A DNA stretch of 64,000 bases from CAKUFA01 sp963646285. Lineage in GTDB: Bacteria; Bacillota; Clostridia; Christensenellales; Aristaeellaceae. The stretch is from NCBI GenBank assembly GCA_963646285.1, contig CAVIWF010000002.1:1-64000 (forward strand). Direction: 5' to 3'. A program made the translations under genes and the position numbers. Each line of letters opens with the position of its first letter. Within the stretch, counting starts at the first letter, position 1. The notes beneath the pieces are model-generated. The model was not told where the DNA came from. It was given only the letters and a program-made list of their open reading frames with translations, and did no database searches. Positions 23,650-32,849 of this stretch are shown piece after piece.

Positions 23650-25398
23650 ATGGAACAGCTGATGAAACTGACGATTGACGGCGTAGAGGTGGAAGTCCCT
23701 GCGGGGACGACGGTGCTGGAGGCAGCAAAGCAGGCGGGCATCAAGATCCCTACGCTGTGCTATCTGAAAGATATTAACCAAATCGGCGCATGCCGCCTGT
23801 GCATGGTGGATACGGGCGCCAGAGCCCTGCAGGCGGCCTGTGTGCTGCCTGTAAGCCCCAACATGGTGGTAAAGACCAATACCCCTGCTATTCGGGAAGC
23901 ACGGAAGATCAATCTGGAACTGCTGCTGAGCAACCATGATAAGCACTGCCTGTCCTGCACCCGCAATCAAACATGCGAATTGCAGGCTCTGTGTCAGGAG
24001 CTGGGGGTGGACGATGAAAACCGCTTTGCCGGCTCCATGAACAAGTACGATGTTGACGATCTTTCTCCCTCCATCGTTCGGGACAATAACAAGTGCGTGC
24101 TCTGCCGCCGGTGCGTTGCGGCCTGCAACAAAACCCAGGCGGTAGGGGTCATCGGTCCTGTGAATCGTGGATTTGTCACATCCATCGAATCGCCCTGGAA
24201 CATGAAGCTGGTGGATATGGCTTGCATCAATTGCGGCCAGTGCATTGCAGCCTGCCCGACGGGGGCGCTGCATGAAAAGGATTCTACGGCGAAGGTGTGG
24301 GCGCTGCTGGCAGACCCGAAGAAGCATGTGGTGGTGCAGCCTGCCCCTGCGGTCAGAGCCGCCCTGGGGGAGGAATTTGGCCTGCCCATGGGTACCTGCG
24401 TGACGGGGAAAATGGCAACGGCGCTCCATCGTCTTGGGTTTGATCGGGTGTTTGATACGGACTTCGGCGCAGACCTGACCATTATGGAAGAGGCCTCGGA
24501 GCTGGTGCATCGCCTGCAAAACGGCGGCGTGCTGCCCATGATTACGTCCTGCTCGCCTGGCTGGATCAAGTTCTGTGAGCATTATTACAGCGACTTTATT
24601 CCCAACCTGTCCACCTGCAAGTCGCCCCATGAGATGGAAGGCGCCATGATTAAGTCCTACTATGCCAAGCAGGCAGGGATTGATCCGAAGCAGATTGCCG
24701 TGGTATCCGTGATGCCCTGCACCGCTAAGAAATTCGAAGCCCTTCGCCCGGAGCTGGGGCATGACGGTATGCAGGATGTGGACGAGGTCATCACCACCCG
24801 GGAGCTGGCGCGGATGATCAAGGAGGCAGGCATTGACTTTGCCAATCTGCCGGATGGACAGTTTGACCCCCTGCTGGGAGAAAGCACCGGTGCGGCGGTC
24901 ATCTTCGGTGCCACCGGCGGCGTGATGGAAGCCGCACTGCGCACAGCCTATGAGACGGTGACAGGGGAGACGCTGGAGCAGGTGGAGTTTGATCAGGTTC
25001 GTGGCGTTGAGGGCATCAAGGAAGCATCCCTGCAGCTTGGCGGTACCATGCTGAATGTGGCGGTGGTTAATGGCACGGCGAATGCAGCCAAATTGCTGGA
25101 CAGCATCCGTGACGGCCAAAAGACCTACCACTTTATCGAGATTATGGGCTGCCCCGGCGGATGCGTAACCGGTGGCGGACAACCTATCGTGTCGGCAGAA
25201 AAGCGCATGGATTGCGATCCTCGTGTGCTCCGTGCCGCTGCCCTTTACAAGGAGGATGCAGACAAGCCCATCCGCAAGAGTCACGAAAATCCTGAAATTA
25301 AGAAGATCTATGCGGACTTCCTGGGTGAACCTAATAGCCACAAGGCGCATGAGCTGCTGCATACCACCTATACCGTACGGCCTAAGTACAGCAGGTAA
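23650..25398 (+). CDS. hydA: [FeFe]-hydrogenase catalytic subunit (HydA)
   Basis: The 582-residue protein has an N-terminal [2Fe-2S] ferredoxin domain, a His-Cys3 cluster region, and two [4Fe-4S] clusters (CVLCRRCVAAC, CINCGQCIAACP). H-cluster motifs follow: TSCSPGWIKF (L1), MPCTAKKFEA (L2) and MGCPGGCVTGGG (L3). Every H-cluster cysteine expected is present, so it should be active. It makes H2 to dispose of reducing power. Start ATG 23650 follows GGGAGGAG. Maturases (HydE, HydF, HydG) are not in the window. A strong terminator follows. Confidence 0.95.
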   Translation: MEQLMKLTIDGVEVEVPAGTTVLEAAKQAGIKIPTLCYLKDINQIGACRLCMVDTGARALQAACVLPVSPNMVVKTNTPAIREARKINLELLLSNHDKHCLSCTRNQTCELQALCQELGVDDENRFAGSMNKYDVDDLSPSIVRDNNKCVLCRRCVAACNKTQAVGVIGPVNRGFVTSIESPWNMKLVDMACINCGQCIAACPTGALHEKDSTAKVWALLADPKKHVVVQPAPAVRAALGEEFGLPMGTCVTGKMATALHRLGFDRVFDTDFGADLTIMEEASELVHRLQNGGVLPMITSCSPGWIKFCEHYYSDFIPNLSTCKSPHEMEGAMIKSYYAKQAGIDPKQIAVVSVMPCTAKKFEALRPELGHDGMQDVDEVITTRELARMIKEAGIDFANLPDGQFDPLLGESTGAAVIFGATGGVMEAALRTAYETVTGETLEQVEFDQVRGVEGIKEASLQLGGTMLNVAVVNGTANAAKLLDSIRDGQKTYHFIEIMGCPGGCVTGGGQPIVSAEKRMDCDPRVLRAAALYKEDADKPIRKSHENPEIKKIYADFLGEPNSHKAHELLHTTYTVRPKYSR

Positions 25399-25440
25399 TT
25401 CAGGCAAAATGATCGTCTGAACATACGAAGCGTTCCCACA

Positions 25441-25487
25441 ACCCCACCGACACAGGGCAGAAATGCTGAAACGTCGGTGGGGTGTTT
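25441..25487 (+). terminator. Terminator of the hydrogenase operon
   Basis: A perfect 11-bp stem (25441-25451 with 25473-25483) and a short T-run. Confidence 0.8.
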
Positions 25488-25573
25488 CACATCATTGCGC
25501 ATGAATGGCTGCACCTTGGCGAAGGCTCCTTGGCGAAGGCTCCCAAAATGGCAAGAAAACATGAAAAAAGTGC

Positions 25574-25602
25574 TTGACAATAGCGCCTTTACCTGCTATA
25601 AT
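25574..25602 (+). promoter_or_regulatory. Consensus promoter of tRNA-Pro
   Basis: TTGACA (25574-25579), 17-base spacer, TATAAT (25597-25602), 41 bases before the mature tRNA 5' end. Confidence 0.9.
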
Positions 25603-25643
25603 ACATAACGTTCGCTGATGAAACAGACGAACGAAAGAAATAT

Positions 25644-25717
25644 CTGGGTGTAGCGCAGCTTGGTAGCGTGCTTGAATGGGGTTCAAGAGGCCGAGAGTTC
25701 GAATCTCTCCACCCAGA
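25644..25717 (+). tRNA. tRNA-Pro, anticodon GGG
   Basis: The 7-bp acceptor stem CTGGGTG/CACCCAG is perfect. The anticodon arm is CTTGA-ATGGGGT-TCAAG, with GGG at positions 34-36. The T arm is GAGAG-TTCGAAT-CTCTC, and the discriminator base is A. The CCA end is not encoded (the genome reads ACAT). It has its own promoter and terminator. Confidence 0.93.
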
Positions 25718-25721
25718 CATT

Positions 25722-25753
25722 AGAAGTGATCACAAGGTCACTTCTTTTTTTCG
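25722..25753 (+). terminator. Terminator after tRNA-Pro
   Basis: AGAAGTGA (25722-25729) pairs with TCACTTCT (25738-25745), followed by seven T residues. Confidence 0.9.
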
Positions 25754-25933
25754 TTTTGGGGAATAGGCATGCGGTCGTGGAGGCAACGCACGACCCTTGA
25801 TCGCACAGTGCTGGGTGCAACAGCTTCCCAAAGCAGAAGGTCGGACGCAAAAAATCACGTGCAGGTCATGCACATTCGGTTGCAAACAACCAACAACTAA
25901 CAACAAAGAAAATAACGAATGATTGCCCGCCAC
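25754..25933. other. Non-coding stretch without recognised features
   Basis: Together with its flanking terminators this forms a ~350-base gene-free gap between tRNA-Pro and engB. I see no promoter, RNA gene or plausible coding frame here, only a run of AAC-rich sequence near 25886-25915. Confidence 0.4.
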
Positions 25934-25986
25934 AAAAAGGCTTCCTTGATGCTTAACAGTTTGTATTGCCTTGCATCAAGGAAGCC
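25934..25986 (-). terminator. Terminator of the tig-clp-lon-engB region
   Basis: A perfect 14-bp inverted repeat (25939-25952 with 25973-25986, 20-base loop), followed on the minus strand by TTTTTG. It lies ~80 bases beyond the engB stop. Confidence 0.85.
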
Positions 25987-26067
25987 TAACCCATTCATTT
26001 GTTGTGATCCATAGCATCTGCCGTGCACCAAATGACCATGGCGCCAAGCCTATGCTATCGAATGGTT

Positions 26068-26673
26068 TTATTGTTCGCTGTCTTCATTTGCCAGCACTTC
26101 TTCCAGCCGCTGCAGCAGTTCTTCCCGCCCTGTGCGGTCTTCACTGGAAAAGCAGATGATTTCCCAGGGCTGCACAAGGAGTGCACGGCAGATGGGTGCC
26201 AGCTGCTTCTGCCGTGCGCCACGGCTGATTTTGTCTGACTTGGTGGCAATGACTGTGAACGGAATGTCCATCTGCCGCAGGAAGGTGTTCATGGTCTTGT
26301 CATCTTCCGTAGGTTCATGGCGGATATCCACCAGGCAGAACACATGCTGCAATTCATCGGCCTTCATGAAGTAGTCCTGCATCATCTGACCCCAGCGTGC
26401 TTTTTCCTGCTTGTCCACCCGGGCAAAACCATAGCCGGGCAGGTCAATCAGGTGAAAGCCTTCCTCCCCGTTCAGCTGAAACACGTTAATCAGCCTTGTT
26501 TTGCCGGGGGTGGAGCTGGTACGTGCCAGCTTGTTGCGGCGGCACAGGCAGTTAATGAGGCTGCTTTTCCCCACGTTGCTTTTGCCCACCACGGCGATTT
26601 GCTTCAGCCCACGGCCTGCAAAATCTCCATAGCTGGCCATGGAAGTAATGAATTCTGCTGTTTTAATTTCCAA
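26068..26673 (-). CDS. engB: Ribosome biogenesis GTPase EngB (YihA/YsxC)
   Basis: The 201-residue TRAFAC GTPase has GKSNVGKSS (G1), STPGKT (G2), DLPGYG (G3) and TKSDK (G4). It assists late assembly of the large ribosomal subunit. The start is TTG at 26673, supported by AGAGGAG seven bases upstream and by the family's N-terminal alignment. The gene overlaps the end of lon by 11 bases, with its ribosome site inside the lon coding sequence. The lon-engB pairing is common in Firmicutes. Confidence 0.93.
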   Translation of the reverse strand: MEIKTAEFITSMASYGDFAGRGLKQIAVVGKSNVGKSSLINCLCRRNKLARTSSTPGKTRLINVFQLNGEEGFHLIDLPGYGFARVDKQEKARWGQMMQDYFMKADELQHVFCLVDIRHEPTEDDKTMNTFLRQMDIPFTVIATKSDKISRGARQKQLAPICRALLVQPWEIICFSSEDRTGREELLQRLEEVLANEDSEQ

Positions 26674-29017
26674 GCTTGTTCTCCTCTGTCGGCATGTGGG
26701 TCAAGGCAGTTTCCAGTACGGTGCCAATGTCATCGGTGGCCACAATCCGGAACTGGCTGAGCACATAGGACGGAATGTCTTCCAAATCCTTGGTGTTCTC
26801 CTTGGGAATCACCAGCGTGCGAATGCCTGCCCGATAAGCGGCAAGGCTCTTTTCCTTTAGTCCGCCGATGGGGAGGACACGGCCACGCAGGGTGATTTCA
26901 CCAGTCATGGCCACATCCTGACGCACGGAAATGCCCGTTAATGCGCTGACCAGGGCGGTGGTCATGGTAACACCGGCAGAAGGTCCGTCCTTGGGCACTG
27001 CCCCTTCCGGCACATGAATATGAATGTCCTTGTCCTTGTAGAAGTCATCCTTCAAGCCAAGTGCCTGGCTGTGGGAGCGAACCCAGGTAAAGGCAGCTTC
27101 GGCGGATTCCTTCATAACATCGCCCAACTGACCGGTCAATTGCAGGGTGCCCTTGCCCGGCATAATGGCGCATTCCACTTCCAGCATTTCGCCGCCTACG
27201 GTGGTATAGGCAAGGCCATTCACCACGCCGATGCGGGGCTCTTTCTCCGGCTGTTCACGGATGAACCGCACTGCGCCTAAGTATTCCTTCAGCACGGCAC
27301 TGGTGACGCTGACTTCCTCAACGCCGGTATCCAGCATGGTGACAGCTGCTTTGCGCACCACCTTGGCCAGCGTGCGTTCCAGGGTACGGACGCCTGCTTC
27401 CCGGGTGTAGCCTTCAATCAGCTCACGCAGCACCTTATCGCTCATACGCACGGTTTTCGGCTTCAGGCCGTGAGCCGTAATCTGCTTGGGCAGAAGGTGA
27501 TGCTTGGCGATTTGCAGCTTCTCTTCTTCCGTGTAGGAAGGTACTTCAATGATCTCCATGCGATCCAGCAGGGGAGCGGGAATGGTGTCCACCGAGTTGG
27601 CAGTGGTGATGAACATCACCTTGCTCAGGTCAAAGGGCAGCTCCATGTAGTGATCACGGAAGGCATCGTTCTGCTCGGCATCCAGCACTTCCAGCATGGC
27701 ACTGGCAGGATCGCCCCGCATGTCACTGCTCATTTTGTCAATTTCATCAAAGAGGAACACAGGATTCATGGTGCCTGCCTGCTTCATGCCGGAAATGATG
27801 CGGCCGGGAATGGCACCAATGTAGGTGCGGCGATGACCACGAATTTCTGCTTCATCCCGCACACCGCCCAGGGACATCTGCACAAACTTCCGCCCCACAG
27901 CCTTGGCAATGGCACGGACAATGGACGTTTTGCCAACGCCGGGCGGGCCGACAAAGCACAGGATGGGTCCCTTCATATCCTGCTTCATTTTCAGCACGGC
28001 AAGATACTCGATGATCCGTTCCTTCACCTTTTCCAGCCCGTAATGATCCTCTGCCAGCACTTTCCGTGCCCGCTTCAGATCCAAATTGTCGGTGGTGGTT
28101 TTGCCCCAGGGCAGGTCAAGGATCCACTCGATGTATGTGCGGCTTACGCCGATTTCAGGCGTTCCGGGAGCCATACGGCTCAGCCGCTCAATTTCCTTGG
28201 CGCACTTCTGCTTCGCCTCCTCATTGAGGGGCGTGTTTTCCATGCGGGCTTTCAGTTCGTCCACATCCGTGGATTCAGTGTCCCCAAGCTCGGTTTGAAT
28301 GGCCTTGATCTGCTCCCGAAGGTAGTAGTCCTTCTGGTTCTTTTCGATTTGCTTCTTAATGCGAGCCTGTACCTGCTTTTCCACGCCTACAAGCTCCGTT
28401 TCCCGTGCCAGAATGCCGCACAGCTCCTGCAGCCGGGTTTTCAGATCCAGTGCCTCCAGCACCTTCATGCGGTCATCCATGCGTACCAGCACATTGGAAG
28501 CAATCACGTCTGCCAGGCATTCCGGGGCTTCCAATTCACGAATGGAATTGACGGTTTCCTGGGCGACCCGCTGGCTTGCCGTGGCAAACTCTTCAAAATA
28601 GTCCAACGTGGTACGCACAAGGGCATTCATTTCCACGTCGTCCTCAGATACGTGCTCATCGGGATAGACCGCAATATCCGCTTCCATGTAGGGTTCGTCC
28701 TGCACGGCAGAAACCACCGTGCCCCGGTAATCGCCCTCCACCAATACACGCAGGGCACTGCCCGGCAGATTCATCACCTGCTTAACGGTAGCAACCGTGC
28801 CCACAGGGGAGAGGTCATCCCAATCCGGGTCCTCCACGTCTGCATCCTGCTGGGTGACCAGAAAAATCCTCTGATCCCCGGCCATTGCTTTTTCAAGAGC
28901 CGCCACAGACTTGGGACGGCCAACATCAAAGTGCAGCACCGTGTGGGGGAAAATCATGACCCCACGCATGGCCAGCACCGGCAGTACATTGCTTTTCTTT
29001 TTCTTTGCTCTCGGCAT
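26663..29017 (-). CDS. lon: ATP-dependent protease Lon (LonA type)
   Basis: The 784-residue protein has the LAN N-terminal substrate-binding domain (PVLAMRGVMIFP), a coiled-coil region, an AAA+ module with GPPGVGKTS, and the C-terminal peptidase with the catalytic dyad Ser in DGPSAGVTM and Lys in LKEKSLAA. The size is normal. It degrades misfolded and some regulatory proteins in the cytoplasm. ATG 29017 follows GGAGGATAAT; the open frame upstream is untranslated leader. It has its own promoter at 29095-29123. Confidence 0.95.
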   Translation of the reverse strand: MPRAKKKKSNVLPVLAMRGVMIFPHTVLHFDVGRPKSVAALEKAMAGDQRIFLVTQQDADVEDPDWDDLSPVGTVATVKQVMNLPGSALRVLVEGDYRGTVVSAVQDEPYMEADIAVYPDEHVSEDDVEMNALVRTTLDYFEEFATASQRVAQETVNSIRELEAPECLADVIASNVLVRMDDRMKVLEALDLKTRLQELCGILARETELVGVEKQVQARIKKQIEKNQKDYYLREQIKAIQTELGDTESTDVDELKARMENTPLNEEAKQKCAKEIERLSRMAPGTPEIGVSRTYIEWILDLPWGKTTTDNLDLKRARKVLAEDHYGLEKVKERIIEYLAVLKMKQDMKGPILCFVGPPGVGKTSIVRAIAKAVGRKFVQMSLGGVRDEAEIRGHRRTYIGAIPGRIISGMKQAGTMNPVFLFDEIDKMSSDMRGDPASAMLEVLDAEQNDAFRDHYMELPFDLSKVMFITTANSVDTIPAPLLDRMEIIEVPSYTEEEKLQIAKHHLLPKQITAHGLKPKTVRMSDKVLRELIEGYTREAGVRTLERTLAKVVRKAAVTMLDTGVEEVSVTSAVLKEYLGAVRFIREQPEKEPRIGVVNGLAYTTVGGEMLEVECAIMPGKGTLQLTGQLGDVMKESAEAAFTWVRSHSQALGLKDDFYKDKDIHIHVPEGAVPKDGPSAGVTMTTALVSALTGISVRQDVAMTGEITLRGRVLPIGGLKEKSLAAYRAGIRTLVIPKENTKDLEDIPSYVLSQFRIVATDDIGTVLETALTHMPTEENKLGN

Positions 29018-29094
29018 ATTATCCTCCAATAGCGTCTGACCCACAGGGTACAAACGCCGATACCGGCGAAAATGGATCATCCCGGCAAGTTTAC

Positions 29095-29123
29095 AGTATA
29101 ACGGAAACGTTCAGGTTTGGCAA
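29095..29123 (-). promoter_or_regulatory. lon promoter
   Basis: On the minus strand TTGCCA (29123-29118), a 17-base spacer and TATACT (29100-29095). The ~70-base leader contains a CGCCG-GTAT-CGGCG hairpin. No CtsR-type heptad repeat was recognised. Confidence 0.75.
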
Positions 29124-29135
29124 GGGCTTGAACGC

Positions 29136-29168
29136 AAAAGGAGGTACGGCTTTCTTGTGCCGTACCTC
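29136..29168 (-). terminator. Terminator after clpX
   Basis: GAGGTACGGC pairs perfectly with GCCGTACCTC across an 8-base loop, followed by CTTTT on the minus strand. This separates clpX from lon. Confidence 0.8.
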
Positions 29169-29183
29169 GCTGGTGTAATGCAG

Positions 29184-30440
29184 TCAGGATACTGTTTCCG
29201 TCTGTCCGTGAATCAATTTGGGCTTTTCCCCATTGACGGTGCTTTCGTCAATGCAGCATTCGGTTACCGATTGATCGCTGGGCAGTTCAAACATGGTGTC
29301 CAGCATAATATTCTCGATAATGGCACGAAGACCACGGGCACCGCACTTGCGCTCAATGGCCTGCTTGGCCATGGCACGGAGGGCGTCCTTCGTGAAGGTC
29401 AGCTTTACGCCGTCCATATCCAGCAGCGCCTGGTATTGCTTGCACAGGGCGTTCTTGGGGGTGGTAAGAATCTCCACCAGGGCGTCTTCATTCAGCTGAT
29501 CCAAGGTGACCACAATGGGGAGACGGCCCACAAACTCGGGAATCAGGCCAAACTTGGTCAAATCCTCCGGGCGGAGATCCTTCAGCGCCTTGCTGACATC
29601 CGTGTCATGCTTGGTTTGCAGCTCGGCACCAAAGCCCAGCAGCTTCTTGCCCACACGGCTTTCAATGATGGGGGCAATGCCGTCAAATGCACCGCCGCAA
29701 ATGAAGAGAATGTTGGTGGTGTCAATTTGCAGCATTTCCTGATGGGGATGTTTTCGTCCCCCCTGAGGAGGCACGGATGCAAGAGTGCCCTCCAGAATCT
29801 TCAGCAGTGCCTGCTGTACGCCTTCGCCGCTGACATCCCGGGTAATGGAAGGATTCTCGCTCTTCCGGGCAATCTTATCAATCTCGTCAATGTAGATGAT
29901 GCCCCGCTGCGCTGCCTGAATATCGTAATCCGCTGCCTGAATCAGGCGCAGCAGGATGTTTTCCACATCTTCGCCCACATAGCCGGCTTCGGTCAGGCTG
30001 GTGGCATCAGCAATGGCAAAGGGAACCTGAAGCACCTTTGCCAGCGTTTGTGCCAGGAAGGTTTTGCCGCAGCCCGTGGGGCCCACCATCAGGATGTTGG
30101 ACTTTTGCAGCTCCACGTCATCCTTCTTGGTCTTGCGGTCAATGCGCTTGTAGTGGTTATACACAGCCACGCACAGGGCACGCTTGGCACGATCCTGACC
30201 CACCACGTAGTCATCCAGCACGTCCTTCATTTCGGCAGGGGTCGGCAGGTTTTCCAGCTGGGGGGCTTCCTCTTCCGTCATATCCTCGTCGCCTAGGATC
30301 TCTTCGCAAAGCTCAATGCACTCATTGCAGATGAACACATTGGGGCCGGCGACCAGCCGCTTGACCTGATCCTGGGTTTTGCCGCAAAAGGAACACCGAT
30401 GGAGCTTGCCGCTGCGGGGCGGCATTTCATCCTTTGGCAT
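29184..30440 (-). CDS. clpX: Clp protease ATP-binding subunit ClpX
   Basis: The 418-residue protein has an N-terminal C4 zinc finger (CSFCGK, CNECIELC) for adaptor binding, and a AAA+ domain with GPTGCGKT and IIYIDEIDK. A Leu-Gly-Phe loop (KLLGFGA) fits the ClpP docking position. It unfolds substrates and feeds them into ClpP. The ATG at 30440 follows GTGAGG; it starts only seven bases after the clpP stop, so the two are co-transcribed. Confidence 0.95.
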   Translation of the reverse strand: MPKDEMPPRSGKLHRCSFCGKTQDQVKRLVAGPNVFICNECIELCEEILGDEDMTEEEAPQLENLPTPAEMKDVLDDYVVGQDRAKRALCVAVYNHYKRIDRKTKKDDVELQKSNILMVGPTGCGKTFLAQTLAKVLQVPFAIADATSLTEAGYVGEDVENILLRLIQAADYDIQAAQRGIIYIDEIDKIARKSENPSITRDVSGEGVQQALLKILEGTLASVPPQGGRKHPHQEMLQIDTTNILFICGGAFDGIAPIIESRVGKKLLGFGAELQTKHDTDVSKALKDLRPEDLTKFGLIPEFVGRLPIVVTLDQLNEDALVEILTTPKNALCKQYQALLDMDGVKLTFTKDALRAMAKQAIERKCGARGLRAIIENIMLDTMFELPSDQSVTECCIDESTVNGEKPKLIHGQTETVS

Positions 30441-30447
30441 GCGTACC

Positions 30448-31047
30448 TCACTTACTTCCCTGCTTGTTGCGGGGCTGATAAATTTCGTCGATGATGTGGT
30501 AATCAAGGGCTTCCTGGGCGGACATGAAGTAATCCCGCTCGCAGTCCTGCTTTACCTTGTCCAGGGGCTGACCGGTCATATCCGCCATCATGCCGATCAT
30601 CTTGGTCTTGGTGCGCATGAGCCACTCGGCACGAATGGCCACATCCGTTGCCTGACCCTGTGCGCCGCCCAAAGGCTGATGAATCATTACTTCCGCATTG
30701 GGAAGGGCAAGCCGCTTTCCTTTTTCGCCTGCCATCAGCAGGAAGGCGCCCATGGATGCAGCCATGCCGATGCACACCGTGCGCACCTGGGGCTTAATGT
30801 ACTGCATGGTGTCATAGATAGCCATGCCGGCAGTGACGGAACCGCCGGGGCTGTTGATGTACAGGCTGATGTCTGCATCAGGGTCTTCCATTTCCAGGAA
30901 GAGCAGCTGCGCCACAACCAGATTGGCCACATTATCATCAATTTCGCCGCCAAGGAATACAATACGATCCTTCAACAGCCTGGAATAAATATCGTAGGAA
31001 CGTTCTCCACGGCTGGTCTGTTCCACAACCATAGGTACCAACGTCAT
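30448..31047 (-). CDS. clpP: ATP-dependent Clp protease proteolytic subunit ClpP
   Basis: The 199-residue protein carries the catalytic triad in family context: Ser in GMAASMGAF, His in MIHQPLGG and Asp in DCERDYFM. An NSPGGSVTAG oxyanion-region motif is also present. It forms the proteolytic chamber used by ClpX. Ribosome site AAAGGGGG. It lies between tig and clpX, the conserved tig-clpP-clpX order. Confidence 0.96.
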   Translation of the reverse strand: MTLVPMVVEQTSRGERSYDIYSRLLKDRIVFLGGEIDDNVANLVVAQLLFLEMEDPDADISLYINSPGGSVTAGMAIYDTMQYIKPQVRTVCIGMAASMGAFLLMAGEKGKRLALPNAEVMIHQPLGGAQGQATDVAIRAEWLMRTKTKMIGMMADMTGQPLDKVKQDCERDYFMSAQEALDYHIIDEIYQPRNKQGSK

Positions 31048-31088
31048 AACTGAACCCCCTTTTCTGAGTCATCATTGCATATACAGAT

Positions 31089-31141
31089 GCGAGAGACGCT
31101 TGCCAGCTTTGCCGCTGAAAACGTCTCTCGCCTGCTGCGGC
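31089..31141 (-). promoter_or_regulatory. Inverted repeat between tig and clpP
   Basis: GCGAGAGACG (31089-31098) pairs perfectly with CGTCTCTCGC (31132-31141), loop of 33 bases. There is no T-run on the minus strand, so it is not a standard terminator. It may be an RNA-processing or attenuation structure that lets tig and clpPX be expressed differently. Confidence 0.45.
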
Positions 31142-31189
31142 CACCCTGCATCTGCCGGCGGTCGATATCATGTTGCCGATGGGGCTGAA

Positions 31190-32527
31190 TTACTCAGCGT
31201 CTTCGGTCTTTTCTTCCGTTGCTTCTTCAGGCTTCTTTTCCTCTACGGTGCAGTCAGCCTTCATCATGTCAACAACCTTCTGAATGGCAGCGGTGTCGGA
31301 GATGTACTTGCGCTGCTCGTCCGTCAGGGACTTCTTGAATTCCTCTACGTCCTTGCCCAGACGCTCAGCCTGCTCAGCCGTCTGCTTTTCCACATCTTCT
31401 TCGGTGGGCTCAATGCCTTCTGCCTTACGGATGGCTTCCAGCACCAGTTCCACAGCCACACGATGCTCTGCTTCGCCGTGATATGCGCCACGGATCTGCT
31501 CCATGGTCTGACCGGTGTACTTCAGATAGTCTTCCATCCGCAGTCCCTGATAGGCCATGCGCATCTGCATTTCACGCATCATGTAGTCCAGCTGCTCATG
31601 GATCATGGCGTGGGGGATATCCATCTGGGCATTCTCCACAGCCTTCTCCACCAAGGCGTTCTCCACAGCGATGTCGTTGTTCTTGGCAGCCTTCTCCTCC
31701 AGCTCCTTCACGATGCTGGCCTTGTACTCATCGAAAGTGTTGAAATCGCTGACGTCGGCGGCGAAATCGTCATCCAGCTCAGGCATTTCCACTTTGAAGA
31801 TGCTGTTCACCTTCACATGGAACACAGCATCCTTGCCGGCCAAATCTTCTGCGTGATACTCCTCAGGGAACTTCACGTTCAGATCCTTTTCTTCGCCGAT
31901 GCTCATGCCCACCATCTGCTCTTCAAAGCCGGGGATGAACTGGTGAGAACCAATCACCAGCGTCTGCTGGGTGGCCGTGCCGCCCTGGAAAGCCACGCCA
32001 TCCACTGTGCCGGCATAGTCCAGGTTCACCGTGTCCCCATCAGCTACGGGACGATCTTCCACCTCGATGGTGCGGGCAGCCTTCTGACGGTCAGCGTCAA
32101 TGCGGGCATCAATGTCAGCATCGGTCACCGTCTGCTTTTCCACTTCGACGGTCAGTCCCTTGTAATCGCCCAGGGTTACGTCAGGACGAACAAACACTTC
32201 GCAGGTGAACTTCAGATCCTTGCCCTCGCCGATCTCGTCCACGCTCTTCAGCTCGGGACGATCCACGACTTCCAGCTTCTCAGCATCAACAGCTTCGCCA
32301 TAAACATCGGGGAAGATAGCTTCCAGCGCATCATCATAGAATACGCTCTCGCCATACATGGTCTCGATCACCTTACGGGGAGCTTTGCCCTTGCGGAAGC
32401 CGGGCACCATGATCTTGCCGCGATTTTTCAAATATGCACTCTGCAGTGCCTTGTCGAACTGTTCAGCCGGCACAACAAAGGTCAGCTTGGCCTTGTTGCC
32501 GGAAATTTTCTCATAGGTATAGCTCAT
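31190..32527 (-). CDS. tig: Trigger factor (ribosome-associated chaperone)
   Basis: The 445-residue protein has the N-terminal ribosome-docking motif GFRKGKAPR near residue 45, a central FKBP-type peptidyl-prolyl isomerase domain, and a long helical C-terminal chaperone domain. It ends in an acidic Glu/Lys tail. It binds nascent chains at the ribosome exit tunnel. Start ATG 32527 follows AGGAGGGG. It heads the tig-clpP-clpX run. Confidence 0.95.
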   Translation of the reverse strand: MSYTYEKISGNKAKLTFVVPAEQFDKALQSAYLKNRGKIMVPGFRKGKAPRKVIETMYGESVFYDDALEAIFPDVYGEAVDAEKLEVVDRPELKSVDEIGEGKDLKFTCEVFVRPDVTLGDYKGLTVEVEKQTVTDADIDARIDADRQKAARTIEVEDRPVADGDTVNLDYAGTVDGVAFQGGTATQQTLVIGSHQFIPGFEEQMVGMSIGEEKDLNVKFPEEYHAEDLAGKDAVFHVKVNSIFKVEMPELDDDFAADVSDFNTFDEYKASIVKELEEKAAKNNDIAVENALVEKAVENAQMDIPHAMIHEQLDYMMREMQMRMAYQGLRMEDYLKYTGQTMEQIRGAYHGEAEHRVAVELVLEAIRKAEGIEPTEEDVEKQTAEQAERLGKDVEEFKKSLTDEQRKYISDTAAIQKVVDMMKADCTVEEKKPEEATEEKTEDAE

Positions 32528-32611
32528 TCAAACCCCTCCTGTGTTTCTCCTGGGGCAGTTCTTGCCCACATCAAGGGTGTCCTCTGCCCAGGGCAGAACA
32601 CACTACCCTGT

Positions 32612-32640
32612 AGTCTATCATACTTTTTTGACATATGCAA
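32612..32640 (-). promoter_or_regulatory. Possible tig promoter
   Basis: On the minus strand TTGCAT (32640-32635), a 17-base spacer and a weak -10, TAGACT (32617-32612). The match is incomplete. Confidence 0.4.
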
Positions 32641-32833
32641 TATAGGAAGAACAAAAAAATCCCGGCACCTCTGCCGAGAACAACACAACATACGATCTGG
32701 TATTTTACGCCTCTCCATTTTTCAGGCGTAAACTCCCTGCCCCGCTGAACAACCCACACACAACGGGACAACTCCTCTGCCTCTGTTTCGCTGCGTGTGT
32801 GATCAGGCATGCAGCGGCAGAAATCACACTCCG

Positions 32834-32845
32834 AAAGGAGGTGAT
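32834..32845 (+). promoter_or_regulatory. Exceptionally strong Shine-Dalgarno sequence
   Basis: AAAGGAGGTGAT is a 12-base perfect complement to the usual Firmicutes 16S rRNA 3' end. It lies eight bases before the proposed TTG start at 32850. Its strength is the main argument for a real small gene here. Confidence 0.6.
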
Positions 32846-32849
32846 AGGC

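Noticed and set aside
21711..23744. 677-residue minus-strand open frame
   Set aside because: Antisense to hydB, without ribosome site or domain.
31089..31141. Terminator between tig and clpP
   Set aside because: The stem is perfect but has a 33-base loop and no T-run, so I list it only as a possible regulatory repeat.
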